NCBI GenBank assembly: GCA_035079385.1
Contig: JAVHKY010000026.1
Coordinates: 2,320,501-2,384,500, forward strand
DNA: 64,000 nucleotides
Direction: 5' to 3'
From: Aspidiotus rigidus
Lineage: Eukaryota; Arthropoda; Insecta; Hemiptera; Diaspididae
Each line of letters starts with the position of its first letter. Position 1 is the stretch's first letter. Below are positions 46,615 through 56,940 of this stretch, in pieces. The translations under genes and the position numbers were made by a program. The notes below the pieces were generated by a model. It was not told the origin of the DNA. It worked only from the letters and a program-made list of their open reading frames with translations, and made no database searches.

Positions 46615-48125
46615 ATCTGGAATCTTCTTTTCCAAGTGCTGTATTCAATTACTAATATTGCTGATGTTCATGATAGGTATGATGGTATTACCTAAATCAC
46701 TTTGTCATTTTTTGTACCTAGTCACTATTCGGTCACTTTTTCTTTTTTCTAAGATACTATATTTCACTATTTTTTTTTCAATGCTTACTATTTCTTTTTG
46801 GATCCATAGAGATGACTCTTATATGGCTAGTGTTACGAAGAAGTGTTTCGAGTGGCCATTATGACATTAATGACTATGCACAGCGACCATTCATGATAAA
46901 TTGAGTCGGATTTGTTTTTTGATTTCCTTCTAATATGGTCGTGTAGTATTTCCGTACTTCTCCGGAAGATGTCCATCGCACTCGGACTTCAATTTTTCGA
47001 TTCTAAAGTATTCAGCTGTTTGCATCAACTAAGAGACGTGTCTTGAAAAATTGTATCAAACGAAATAATAATTATGTATTTTTTGAGTTGATGCTTCCGA
47101 GTCCGCGTTTCAAGCCTGTAGTCATTCCAAAGAATGGATTATAACATCATAATCTCAGTCGCGAGAATTCTTATTACTCTCACACACGTCGATTTAAGAT
47201 GGAAATGGCGCTGGAGTCCGAACGGCATAAGTAAAAATATGTTAACGGAGATTTAGATCCAACCAAACCGGAAAATATCAAATATAGTCCCACGACTTGA
47301 GTCACCGCTGTTTACGTTGTATAAAAAATAATAGTTCTTTGACGATTATATGTCTACGCAGAGGCAATAAAATGCGAGGAATTTGAATATCCTGGAAATG
47401 AATGAGTGGTCCGATGATTTCACGGGGAACGCGTTCGTTAAAATGTTCATTCAGCCGACACTAGACTGCTTTAGCACACGGGTTCTATAGTAATGTACCG
47501 ATACATCTGGAATTGTACGAATATGCGCGAATTCTGATGCAGAAGAGAATTGAGTTGGAAAATTTTTCCATAAATTTTACGCCAGATAGTGAATAATGAT
47601 TAATAAGAACGTGAAATCCAACATTAATTCGGCTTAAAAATATCGAATATTTTTTTTAGCTCGTAAATTTTTTGTCCGTAATCGAAGTTGGTGAATGATG
47701 GAAGAAATTTTTCTCATTCGAAGGATTCCCGTGGTAAGGATCGACGATATCGTAATGATTTGGATGGTAGAAAAGTGCAGTACCTGTATTGGTAAGTCAT
47801 TGCTTGCATTCATCTGGGAACTTTCTTAGTTCTTATTCTGTGTAATGTCTCCAGAACTACATTCAAGAATTTTAGTGGAGAGATCCAGTATTCGTGGAGG
47901 TAAGGGTTTCTAATGAGGAACTTGAAGGTCTCAAAGTTGAGTATGTGTGACCTTGAAAGTGTGCAAAGAATCTCTCCCGTAAGTTTACATTATGCTCTAT
48001 TTATATCTAGGTATATCCTACGTTTCACTTTACTAATCTTATGGGTCTCTCTATCTCTGTTCATCCCCTTCTTCCTAAATATGACCTCTTCTACTCCATT
48101 CCAGGGCCACTATTCTTGAAACTAA
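46615..48125. other. No gene seen
   Basis: AT-rich unique DNA. The frame near 46620-46860 is mostly hydrophobic, low complexity and without a domain. Confidence 0.5.
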
Positions 48126-48126
48126 G

Positions 48127-48585
48127 TCAATTTCAACAGCCTCACCAAGTTGGATTTTGGGGTCAGCAATGTTTGAAAATGATTGTTCTCAATTTGTTCT
48201 AAATATTCTTCATAGTTTTGGAATTTGTTCCCACCCCCTCGTCCTTGTACTTGAAGAACAAGTTTGGGGGCTATAGAAATGGTACCCCCTAATTGGATTT
48301 TAGGGTCAGGAATGTTCGGTAATAATTGTTCTCAATTTGTTCTAAATGTTCTTCATATTTTCAGAATTTTTTTCATCTTTAATCATCCACAAACTGTAGT
48401 TTTAAATTTGGGGAGGGGGCAAGGTTAAAGAAAAATCTGAAATTCGTATTTTTTTACTGGAAATCATGCTTTCAAAATAGTCCCAAATGTTCCTTACGGT
48501 TGTGGATAATTTTACCACCATATATACGCTCCGAGTCTGATGATTTGAGTGCGACACAAAGTAGGGAACAATGAAATAATAATTA
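48127..48585. repeat. Left arm of the large inverted repeat around the 50-kb Penelope-like element
   Basis: Inverse copy of 51441-51744 plus 55172-55329. Recognisable matched segments include GTAGGGAACAATGAAATAAT, TTACTGGAAATCATGCTTTC, TCAATTTGTTCTAAATGTTC and CTCGTCCTTGTACTTGAAGA. Within the arm the block AAGTTGGATTTTGGGGTCAG...TTCTTCATA is itself duplicated in tandem (units start near 48148 and 48290). It stops at a TA where a pogo-like MITE has inserted. Confidence 0.85.
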
Positions 48586-48587
48586 TA

Positions 48588-49109
48588 CAGTAAACTCCGC
48601 TCATTGGAATCCCTCTTAGTACATAGAATAATCGGGAAAATTGAATCGAATTCGGCTAGAACGGAACGGATTTATCCTTTATCATGTAAAATTTACCGAT
48701 TATTGTAATTATAAGCCCGTTTAATCGAATTGAGATTTCCACAAAAATCGACGTAAAACGTTGAAAGACAACCAACTAATGGCGGAAATTCATAAAATAA
48801 CGACCCAAAAATGACCAATCACGACCGAAATTGACCAAAACTGATAAAAAAATAACCAAAAATAAGAAACATGAGCTTAACAAGTACCAAAAACAAATGA
48901 AAAAAAAAAAAAATTTTGGTAAAAAAAAGATTGACTACTACTTTTAGTTGAGGTAAATCAACATATTATTGTGTAATCTCAATCATTTTGATTCAATATA
49001 TCGAGAAAAAAGTGTAGTATTTTTTACCATTTTCGCTTATAAGAATTGTTCAGTTAATTGAATTACATTGCTCTGGTCCCAACTCGATTCCAATAAGCGG
49101 AGTTTACTG
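48588..49109. mobile_element. pogo/Tigger-like MITE, 522 bp
   Basis: The ends CAGTAAACTCCGCTCATTGG and (inverse) CAGTAAACTCCGCTTATTGG match for about 24 bp, with TA on both sides (48586-48587, 49110-49111). The CAGTAAACTCCGCTTATTGG type of end is typical for pogo/Tigger elements of the Tc1/mariner group. No transposase frame is present. It interrupts the left arm of the inverted repeat and so inserted later. Confidence 0.88.
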
Positions 49110-49257
49110 TACATACAGCGAGATTTGAAATATCATGTGATTCGTCGAAAGACTTCGTCTCCGAGTACAACGAACGGCGAGTTTATGTTATGTAACCGGG
49201 ATGGCATACTCGGAGTAAGAGTGATGCCGCGGGACTTTGAAATATTTTCGTACTTCT

Positions 49258-49610
49258 TGGACTTGTAAAATTTTTCATTTTCGATTCTTGGACTTTAAAA
49301 TATTTTCAAGTGCTGGACTTTAAAATATTTTCAAGTGTTGGACATTGAAATATTTTCAACTGTTGGACTTATAAAATTTGTCATTTTTGATTCTTGGACT
49401 TGGAATTATTTTCGAATTGTGGGACTTTGAAATTTTTTCATACTTCTTGGACTTGTAAAATTTTTCATTTTCTATTTTTGGACTTCGTAATATTTTCAAC
49501 TGTGGGAGACAATCAAAAATGAAAGATTTTACAAGTCCATGAAGTATGAAAATATTTCAAAGTCTAACAATTGGAAAATGTTTCCAAGTCCAGTAGTTGA
49601 AAATATTTCT
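49258..49610. repeat. CTTGGACTTTGAAATATTTTCA short tandem repeat with an inverted end
   Basis: About eight units of 30-40 bp built on TTGGACTT...AATATTTTCA and TTGGACTTGTAAAATTTTTC lie at 49258-49505, and the same motif continues in opposite orientation at 49515-49605 (ACAAGTCCATGAAGTATGAA). The switch of strand in mid-array makes a hairpin-capable structure. Confidence 0.75.
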
Positions 49611-49950
49611 ATACCTAATGGGACACAGATAATCTGCAGACAGAACATGAATACAATAAGAGTGTTTTTAATGTAAAAATGTAGAACAGGAAAAGCTATG
49701 AAATGAAAACCAGAACACTACTTATGCACAAGATTCTCTTTAGACCATATCTCCCCTCCCCAGTTTCTTCAAATTTTACGGTTCAGAAGACTTGAAGAAA
49801 GTCTAGGAGTAGATGTATGGTAAAGTAGATCTTCAAGAAGAAAAGAATGAAATTATTACTCATTTATGATACTTTCTGAATATTACTGTATTTCAAAAAC
49901 GATATAATTTCGAATCGATACGTTGTTCTAATTTATGGTTATTCATATTA

Positions 49951-51270
49951 CACAAGAGGAGTGTACACCCGAAGGAGGACATAAGGCTCCCTGAGGAAAC
50001 GATTTTATGTTCCTTTGATGTGGTGGGATTATTTCCTCATATCCCGAAGGCTGTAGCAATCCAACATACGGGCGAATTGCTCGTTGGTATCCCCCATGAG
50101 GAATTGGTAGAATTCTTCGACCTTCTAAGAGTTTGTTGGACTCCCAATTTTTGTAAATTTGAGGGAAAATTTTTCGAATTCCCGGAAGAAGTGGGGATCC
50201 CTATTGGGTCCCCTCTGCGTTCATTAATATCGGAGGTTTTCATGTCCAGATTTGAAGTCGAATTGTTTTCTTCGGGCCAGGTACTTCTAAATAATGTCTT
50301 TTACTGGCATAGGTATGTAGACGATATATTGTGCGCGTGGACTGGCCCAGTGGAACTCCTTAGTGAGTTCCTTTCTCACTTAAATGGCCGATATCCTGCC
50401 ATAAAATTCACTCTGGAAGTTGGCGGATTATTAATAAATTTCTTGGATTTGTCCATATTTATTAGAGATGGCGTCCATGAATTTGGTATTTATAGAAAAG
50501 AAACTTCGACTGATATAACAATCCATAGGTCATCTTTCTGACCCGCTGCTCACAAGATCGCTACCTTCAATAGCTTGATACATCGACTGACTAGTATTCC
50601 CTTGAGTCAGGATGCTTTCCAGAAGGAACTAGGGACGATTAAGTACCTGGCCAGAGTGAACCAAGTTCGAGTGGACATTGATTTAATGGTCCGAAGGAGG
50701 CTTACGAGAAAATGCCTCGATTCTACCACCTCCCTCCCTAGGGATTTGCATAACAGTAGAAAACGTTGGATTAGACTCCCTTACTTGGGCAGGTTTTCGT
50801 TGAAGTTGGGCAGGGTACTCGGTCTTTTTGGGTTCCGGCCGGCGTTTTATAATGTCAATACTGTAAAAAGTTTATTTGTGAAATTGAAGGACCCGATTCC
50901 TCCAGTCGAGCGAAGTGGGGTATACAGTATAGCCTGCAACGATTGCCCAGGTATTTATATAGGGATGACTGGGCGTCAGTTCCAAATAAGAATTGAGGAG
51001 CATAAAAAAGCGTGGGAGAAGGGTAATTTGGGTGATTCGGCTTTTGCTGATCATCTACTTGAGAGTGGCCATAAATTCAAGGAAGGCTCTGGTATCCTCC
51101 TCCATAGGGAGAACTCGTATTTTAAACGGCTGGCTTTGGAAAATATAGAAATCATACGACACCGGAATAACGAAGACTTCACGGTTTTAAACAGGTTCAT
51201 TCCTGAAGAGGGTCTGATTGAGCTATATGAGAATGATTCAAACTTCGATGACTCGCTGGTTAAATCATGA
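49951..51270 (+). pseudogene. Penelope-like element: RT (from motif A) and GIY-YIG nuclease, one in-frame stop
   Basis: The plus frame is open from about 49951 apart from one TGA at 50539-50541, and ends at 51268-51270: about 440 residues. Order: ILCSFDVVGLFPHIP (RT motif A Asp), GIPIGSPLRSLISEVFMSRF (motif B), FYWHRYVDDILCAW (catalytic DD), NFLDLSIF, then past the stop PAAHKIATFNSLIHRLTS, VERSGVYSIACNDCPGIYIG, MTGRQFQIRIEEHKKAW (GIY-YIG with Arg) and ADHLLESGHKF. It is truncated at the 5' end, lacking the RT fingers and N-terminus found in complete elements of about 800 residues. Both catalytic centres look intact, so this is a recent copy of an element that combines RT and nuclease in one protein. 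Only RT and nuclease are shown; activity is not. Confidence 0.92.
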
Positions 51271-51320
51271 TCTTCTGGTTAACTCCCTCTGTCTTTGTTG
51301 ATGTTGGATTCAGTCGCTTT

Positions 51321-51370
51321 CGTTTACGCTCCGATGATGGTTGTTTAACCGAAAACGTTTAGCGGCTGAT
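51321..51370 (+). ncRNA. Hammerhead-like motif 3' of the Penelope-like ORF
   Basis: CGCT (51327-51330) pairs with AGCG (51361-51364). Between them: CCGATGA (core CTGANGA with C for T at the second base), T, stem GGTT/AACC with loop GTTT, GAAA (51351-51354), ACGT, and T-T at the cleavage position. A second pairing TCAG/CTGA lies further out in stem I. Stem III would be AACGTT, a palindrome that can only form well between two copies. The position in the 3' non-coding part of a Penelope-like element is where hammerheads are reported in this group. The single core change probably lowers activity. Confidence 0.55.
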
Positions 51371-52469
51371 TTTCTTGTGGTTCAATATAATTTGCTACAC
51401 CTTCGGGTGTACACTCCTCTTGTACGATATAATTTGTATTGTATAACTATTATTTCATTGTTCCCTACTTTGTGCCGCACTCAAATCATCAGACTCAGAG
51501 CGTATATGGTGGTAAAATCATCCACATCCGTAAGGAAAATAGGGATATCTTGAAAGCATGATTTCCAGTAAGAAATATGAATTTGAGAGGAAGTGACTTT
51601 TCATTTTTCTTTAACCTTGCCCCCTCCCCAAATTTAAAAATACAGTTTGTGGATGAATAAAGATGGAACAAATTCTGAAACTGTGAAGAACATTTAGAAC
51701 AAATTGAGAACAATTATTACCAAACATTCCTGACCCTAAAATCCAACTAGAGCAGTGTTTCTCAACCTTCCTTATATTGCGGCATATTTCTCCATGAGAC
51801 GAGATTACTGCGGCACAGTATTTCCAGAACTCCAAATTGTATCGAAAAGTTTTGTGCGTTTTAAAATTTTTGTGTCTCTACTAATTTTCTCCTTCTAATT
51901 TCAGAATTTATGGCCCACAAGATGGCTATATGAGGCCTCACCCCTCTTTCTCTATCCTGCGGTTCCGGGAAACAAGAGCTATGATCTTCCCCCGGGATTC
52001 GAGAAAATTTTGCCACCAATATACGTAAAAGTGTCTGGATGTTCCTTGCATTTACTGGAAACCCTCTGGGCTCTTCTAATTCCACAATTTATAAGAAAAT
52101 ATGAAATATAATCTGTATTTTTGGCCCAAGTTGCAGAAATTTCCTTGATTTTTATGGCATTGATTGCAGGTTTGGACTCAAGTTTAAGTAATTATAACGG
52201 GAACTGACATAATTCAAAAATTGGAACACATAATTATAGGTCAGATAGTGCTTATGATTACTTTTTCAAGTAAATAAAAAAAAAAATATCAATGGACTTC
52301 GAATTTTATATATTATTTTCTTGAGAATGATTTTAAATTCTTACTTTCCTTGTAAAACTACAGTTTGAAGAAGACAAATTTCAATCAAAATAGGTCAGTG
52401 CCAAAAAGTTCTTTGTTTTCAGTTAAGAATTTCGCCAAACTTCTTCAGTTATACTCAGTTACATCATGT

Positions 52470-52515
52470 ATAAGACCTGATGAAGGACACTAGTTGTCCA
52501 GAACGCGTAGTTTAT
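52470..52515 (+). ncRNA. Hammerhead-like hairpin with altered GAAA
   Basis: CTGATGA (52477-52483), A, perfect stem GGACA/TGTCC around CTAGT (52485-52499), then AGAA where GAAA is expected, followed by CGCG and TTTATCGAATAAA. The core is intact except for the swapped GA. Stem I partners could not be matched. Probably an inactive relative of the motifs at 38.05 and 51.33 kb. Confidence 0.4.
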
Positions 52516-52871
52516 CGAATAAAATATTGCGGATCTTGAGCAAAATTTTTCTCCTTGAGAATGATATAAGTGTTTCTTAAAAAATTTAAAATTGTCATAC
52601 GTGAGACCGAAAAAGGGGCGGACTATTGTTCTTTGCCTTTTGAGGTGGAGCAAATTCCCGATCTTCCACTCTAGAAAATTAATTATTTGAAATTAATTTC
52701 ATAATAGTTCTATTACAATATGGAACGCAGTCTCAGCTTACTGTGCTAAGACTGTGCCACATGCTATTCAACTTGGTAAACTACTTACTCTCGCTGCATT
52801 TGCGTCTCGCAGATCCTCACATCTTCCAAAGAGACCACGGTGTCAGCATCAAAAAGAGTGTGTGAACACTA

Positions 52872-52955
52872 GGAGAATAGGAAACTACAAATAGTTGAAT
52901 GTTGCCCATAGCTATTCGCGCGCAAACGTTCAACCATTTGTAGTTTCCTATTCTC
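52872..52955. repeat. Palindrome with ~30-bp arms
   Basis: GAGAATAGGAAACTACAAAT and the following AGTTGAATGTT pair with 52926-52955 with two or three mismatches; the loop is about 24 bp. Confidence 0.75.
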
Positions 52956-52979
52956 TTAATACCTCTCTTCCCTATGAAT

Positions 52980-53250
52980 CAAATATCGGCGTATTTTAAG
53001 GCGCTGAAAGCATCTTGAAATTCTGCCGCAAAACGCTGCGGAGCGTGTGACGCCCAAATTTTCTGCGGCTGATTTTCGTGCGCTGCACTGCGCTGTGTTG
53101 CGCCGCGTAAATTTTGGCGCGGCTGATTTTTTTGCTGCTGTATTTCGCGGCATAAAATTCAAAGTTTTCTGCTGTTATATGCTCCTTTTTGCGGCGGGAA
53201 ATTATCTAATTGTTCGCTGTATTCTGCCGCGCATAATTTGTTGATAGCCG
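52980..53250. repeat. GC-rich degenerate repeat (GCGGCTGATTTT type)
   Basis: Motifs TGCGGCTGATTTTCGTGCGC, GCGCGGCTGATTTTTTTGCT, CGCGGCATAAAATT and TGCCGCGCATAATTTG follow one another with rough spacing of 40-60 bp. Composition contrasts with the AT-rich surroundings. Not coding. Confidence 0.5.
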
Positions 53251-53421
53251 TATTAAAATAATAACGAAATGAATTTTAAGAACCTCGTGAATTTTCCTTT
53301 ATAATTCAAAGAAAAGTTTAAAGAAAAAAGAGAGAAGAAGAAATTCTGCTTAATTTTACGCACGTCTGTCACTTGGGGTGAGCGGGGCTCGATCCTGTCC
53401 CATCCCACCTAACACCCTAAC

Positions 53422-53760
53422 CTAGTCTCTTTTCTTGAATACCAACGCTAGAGGCAATTGTGCGTAGGGTTTGGCGTCTGCTCTTTTGTGGGGGGAGCAG
53501 GAAACCAACACTGCTCCTGACGGGAAAGAGACGTGCCGTTTGACCCTCAAGGTGATGGGGTTTGCCTCCGGCATGTTCTGCAGTTTGGAGAGCACGTTAG
53601 GAGTGTCCTTGGTGGGTAGTAGTAGAACGTTTTTAGGGTTTTGTTTCTGTGATGCTGGCAGACGTAGCTTCCTCTTGGGAGGTTCTCTCTTGGCCTCCTT
53701 GGTTTTTTGGGTGCTTTCCTTGGCCTTCTTGGCCAGCCGCCGTCTTTCCCCGCGCTGCAT
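53422..53760 (-). pseudogene. Possible LINE ORF1 (gag-like) fragment
   Basis: The minus-strand frame of 112 residues begins with a Lys/Arg-rich stretch (KKAKESTQKTKEAKREPPKR), then VLLLPTKDTPNVLSKLQNMP and LRVKRHVSFPSGAVLVSC. In R1- and Jockey-type ORF1 proteins, a basic low-complexity region is followed by ..V.I.PK......LK......P...V..VR....G.V.V.C, ahead of zinc knuckles. That order is matched here, but no CCHC knuckle is present and the frame stops soon after. It lies inside the hAT element. The call is tentative. Confidence 0.4.
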
Positions 53761-53804
53761 CTCAAATTGTGGTTCAGTGCCTGGGGGAATATTTTACGCG
53801 ATGG

Positions 53805-54420
53805 AGGGAAGTTATCAGAAGCTCGCTTCTTGTTGCTGACTTGCGGTAGAGATCGGTAAATGCGCCATGTTTCATTAATGCGGGTAAACGTGAGAAACTA
53901 TCGTTGTGTCGGCCCATAGAGGGAATGATGCCAATACGCTTGCTTTCTGTTGTGGGCTCACAGCAAAAGGACCTCTAAAGCCCCGTGTCGATTAAATCGA
54001 GCAAATGTATGAGACTTACTCCTGTTTCAAGCACTGCAGCAAGTGTTACCTAGAAAATCGTCCTCTGTTGTGAGGGCGGGAGAGATTTACTAAGGCCTCG
54101 CGTATGATGAAAGCGGATAAATGTGCCGAGATTCTTGTTATTTCAAATGATGGAGGGAGTGGTATCAAGAAGTTTGTACTCTGAGTTCGCGGTGAGAGAT
54201 CGAGTACAGTTCCTTGTATGATCAAAGAGGAGAGATGTACGACAGTTGCTCGTTCTTTCAAGGAATGAAGGGAAAGTTACCGAGAAGCTAGTCTCCCGTT
54301 GTGAGTTTGCATGAGAGATCAAGACGGACAAATGCATGAGAGTCCTTGGTTTTTCAGACAATAGCGACAATGTTACTGAGACAAGCGTCCTCTGTGGTGA
54401 GCTCGCGGTGAGAGATTAGC
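53805..54420. repeat. ~115-bp minisatellite, about 6 units
   Basis: Recurring landmarks are a TTGTGAG(C/T)T(C/T)GC block followed by GAGAGAT(C/T), then AAATG..(T)GAGA, TTTCA and GTTAC..AGAA segments. GAGAGAT-type landmarks lie near 53848, 54088, 54205, 54310 and 54410. Spacing is 100-125 bp. Units are diverged by perhaps a quarter or more by eye. Confidence 0.7.
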
Positions 54421-54539
54421 TAAAGTTCCATTTTGGGCTACCAATTTGTCCAATAATTTGGAGGGAACAAGGGTGGTACACAGATTTGTCCAGTAATTTT
54501 CAGGACAATTTTCCGACTTCCCACTCTCTCTGCTTCATG

Positions 54540-54970
54540 CAGTACATATATTATACTAGTCTTATACTAGCACTAGGCTTAAACCTAGTATAACAGAGCT
54601 AGTATGAATATTACTAATACAGACCTCCTAAGCCTGCCTAAACTTAGTATGAAGCTAGTATAAAGGAGACTTGCACCTAGTATAAGCCCAGTATAAAATG
54701 TCAAATAATATAGCTTAGTTATACGCTGGTATAATGTATATTAGGGTTAGTATGATGAAGCCTAGTATACTAAGCTAGTACACTGTACCTTAGGTCTGGA
54801 TTTCACAGTTCTTCTTAGCCTACTTCACATCTACGAAAACGCGCGCACGCGCACGCAAATCTTGAAACTAGGGTAGGGGTTGAAGCATACAGTACACCGG
54901 ATTTCTAGAACTAGTATGAAGCTAGTGTAAGCCTAGTACACCAGTAGTTTACTGCATAGGTCAAAGAGAG
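54540..54970. repeat. CTAGTATA dispersed repeat, copy 4, with GCGCAC tracts
   Basis: Dense CCTAGTATAA, GCTAGTATGAA and ACTAGTCTTATACTAGC variants. Two alternating purine-pyrimidine tracts (GCGCGCACGCGCACGC near 54841 and CACGCACTCACGCACGC near 54976) each precede AAAT(C/T)TTGAAA, so they are themselves duplicated. Confidence 0.7.
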
Positions 54971-55334
54971 ATCTTGCACGCACTCACGCACGCAAATTTT
55001 GAAATATTATGTGGGATCAGAGCAAAGACATGGAACATGTCAAAAATTGGGAATTATTTTTTCAGTTCATGTTGATTTATGTTTTTGATCAAAATTTTGC
55101 GGCACACCTGAGGGGGGCTTGCGGCACAGTGATGCGCCGGGCCACACCGGTTGAGAAACACTGAACTAGAGGCTACCATTTCTGTGGCCCCCCGAACTTG
55201 TTCTTCAAGTACAAGGACGAGGGGCTGGGAACAAATTTCAAAAATATGAAGAACATTTAGAATAAATTGAGAACAATCATTTTCAAACATTCCTGATTCC
55301 AAAATCCAACTTGGGGGGGCCGTTGAAATGGACC

Positions 55335-56935
55335 CCTTGGAACTCTGCTACTGCTATGAGTTTAGACGGGCAGACAAATGAGCATGGACACTGGTTGCGA
55401 GGAGTGGTTATCATAACAGAGGTTCAAGAATAGCGCTTCAGACAATTATTTCTCCTATTTCTTTCTAATATCTATTGTGCAGTCTCCGTTATTTAAATTG
55501 AGCGTTTTATCTCTCGGTTTCAGTCGCTTCATGACATGATTGTGAAAAATATGCGAGCGTATTAGCTGCGCTCCTGCTCAAATACGATAGGAACTCATAA
55601 ATTTATTTATGCGCAATTTTCATACAGTTGCCCGTTGAGTGAAAAAGATGATTCCTCTATACAGGTACTATAGCTATGAGCTACGCCATTTTTATTCACC
55701 AAATTTTAATTTGTTATAGGTTAACTTTTGAACGTGACTCAATTTTTCATTCGACGCGCCGTCAACATCGAGGAACTGGTCTGGGTTCTACCTACGTAAT
55801 AAGTATCGAAATTTCGTTCAAAGTCTTTCTACTTTACTTTAATTTAGAAATCTTAATGTCTCTATATCTTTCCGATAATGTATTATAATTTAAATATTAA
55901 TTTATTTCGTATCAAATTCCAGATGGTTCCCGCGGAGCCTATGACGTAATTTATACCGATTCAGACGAACTTCTGGGTGAGTTCATTGGATGATAATTAG
56001 TCTTTTTCCCCTCCATTTGGTTACGATATTAATGACTGAATTTCCTAATTTGTAAACAATATTCGAAAAAATGCTAACAAAATATACGAATACTACGCGA
56101 GAGTGAATAATTGTATCCGAGAAATGAAAAATTACATGAATATTCGGATCGTGGCCTTTACTGCTAATGAATTTTTAATAGTTTTGGATGTACGCTTTTC
56201 TTACTTTTTAACATAATAGGTAGGTAGTTTTTCAGATCTAGATTTTCTACTAGCATCCTTTTTTCGTCGATGAAATATGGAAGTTAAGCGAATACCATTG
56301 CTACCGTGCCAGAAAATTTTAGGAAAATCGCGTACTATTGGTGAAAACCGCATACTGAATACTTTTTCGGAAAGATATATTCAACTGAACCAAGATTATC
56401 TAGGTCGATTAAAACCATATTATTTAATCTGACCACCTGGAATTTAGTTCTTGACATTTGATACGTCATGAAGTTAGAAAAATAACTGGGGAGAGATTTG
56501 CAGCGAGGTTATGTTTGAAAGTCAGTCGTGTTTGTTGCCCCACCATCACTAATATTATTTTCTCTGGGTTAGCCATTTGTAAATTTCTGTGGTCCCATGA
56601 TTCAATTTTTGCTTCACCCATAAAACTTGACTCTCTTTTGAAAAATTGTTTTCGCTCGCTTTGAATGGAATTTTTATTTGTGATTAAAATTTGAGAGTAC
56701 ATACTTCCCTACAACTCTCTCGCCACTAGAAATCTTTCTAAAATCCGTGCAAAGCCTTTTGCTACCTTTGATAGCTAGGTAACGTTCTTGGAACCTGGCA
56801 GTTGATATGAGAGATTAGATGTGCGATATTAATTCGATATATGTGGGCTGAGAGCATTTGAAAAGATGGGAATATTTGGGTATTGGGCTATTGAAGACCG
56901 AGAGTTAGCAGTGAGTGGAAGACCTCGTTAACAGA
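55335..56935. other. No gene seen
   Basis: AT-rich unique DNA with short frames lacking domains. Confidence 0.5.
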
Positions 56936-56940
56936 GAGAA

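Larger units (their letters stand above)
51753..55163. mobile_element. 3.4-kb hAT element with perfect 8-bp target duplication
   Basis: Ends CAGTGTTTCTCAACC (51753-51767) and GGTTGAGAAACACTG (55149-55163) are exact inverse copies; AACTAGAG occurs directly on both sides (51745-51752 and 55164-55171). Subterminal GCGGCAC motifs recur on both sides. This end type is known for widespread animal hAT elements. I see no hAT transposase. The interior instead holds a ribozyme-like hairpin, a palindrome, a GC-rich repeat, a retroelement-like frame, a 115-bp minisatellite and a CTAGTATA block. So it is a non-autonomous hAT that either captured or later received other repeats. Confidence 0.93.
51441..55329. 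repeat. Right arm of the large inverted repeat (split by a hAT element)
   Basis: 51441-51744 and 55172-55329 together form the inverse of 48127-48585. The arm is interrupted exactly at the AACTAGAG target duplication of the hAT element, which accounts for the gap. Right-hand segments such as ATTTAGAACAAATTGAGAAC and CTTGTTCTTCAAGTACAAGG have their inverse in the left arm. Confidence 0.85.

Noticed and set aside
53471..53839. 122-residue plus-strand frame
   Set aside because: Overlaps the minus-strand ORF1-like frame, which has a better composition and pattern; the plus version has no domain.
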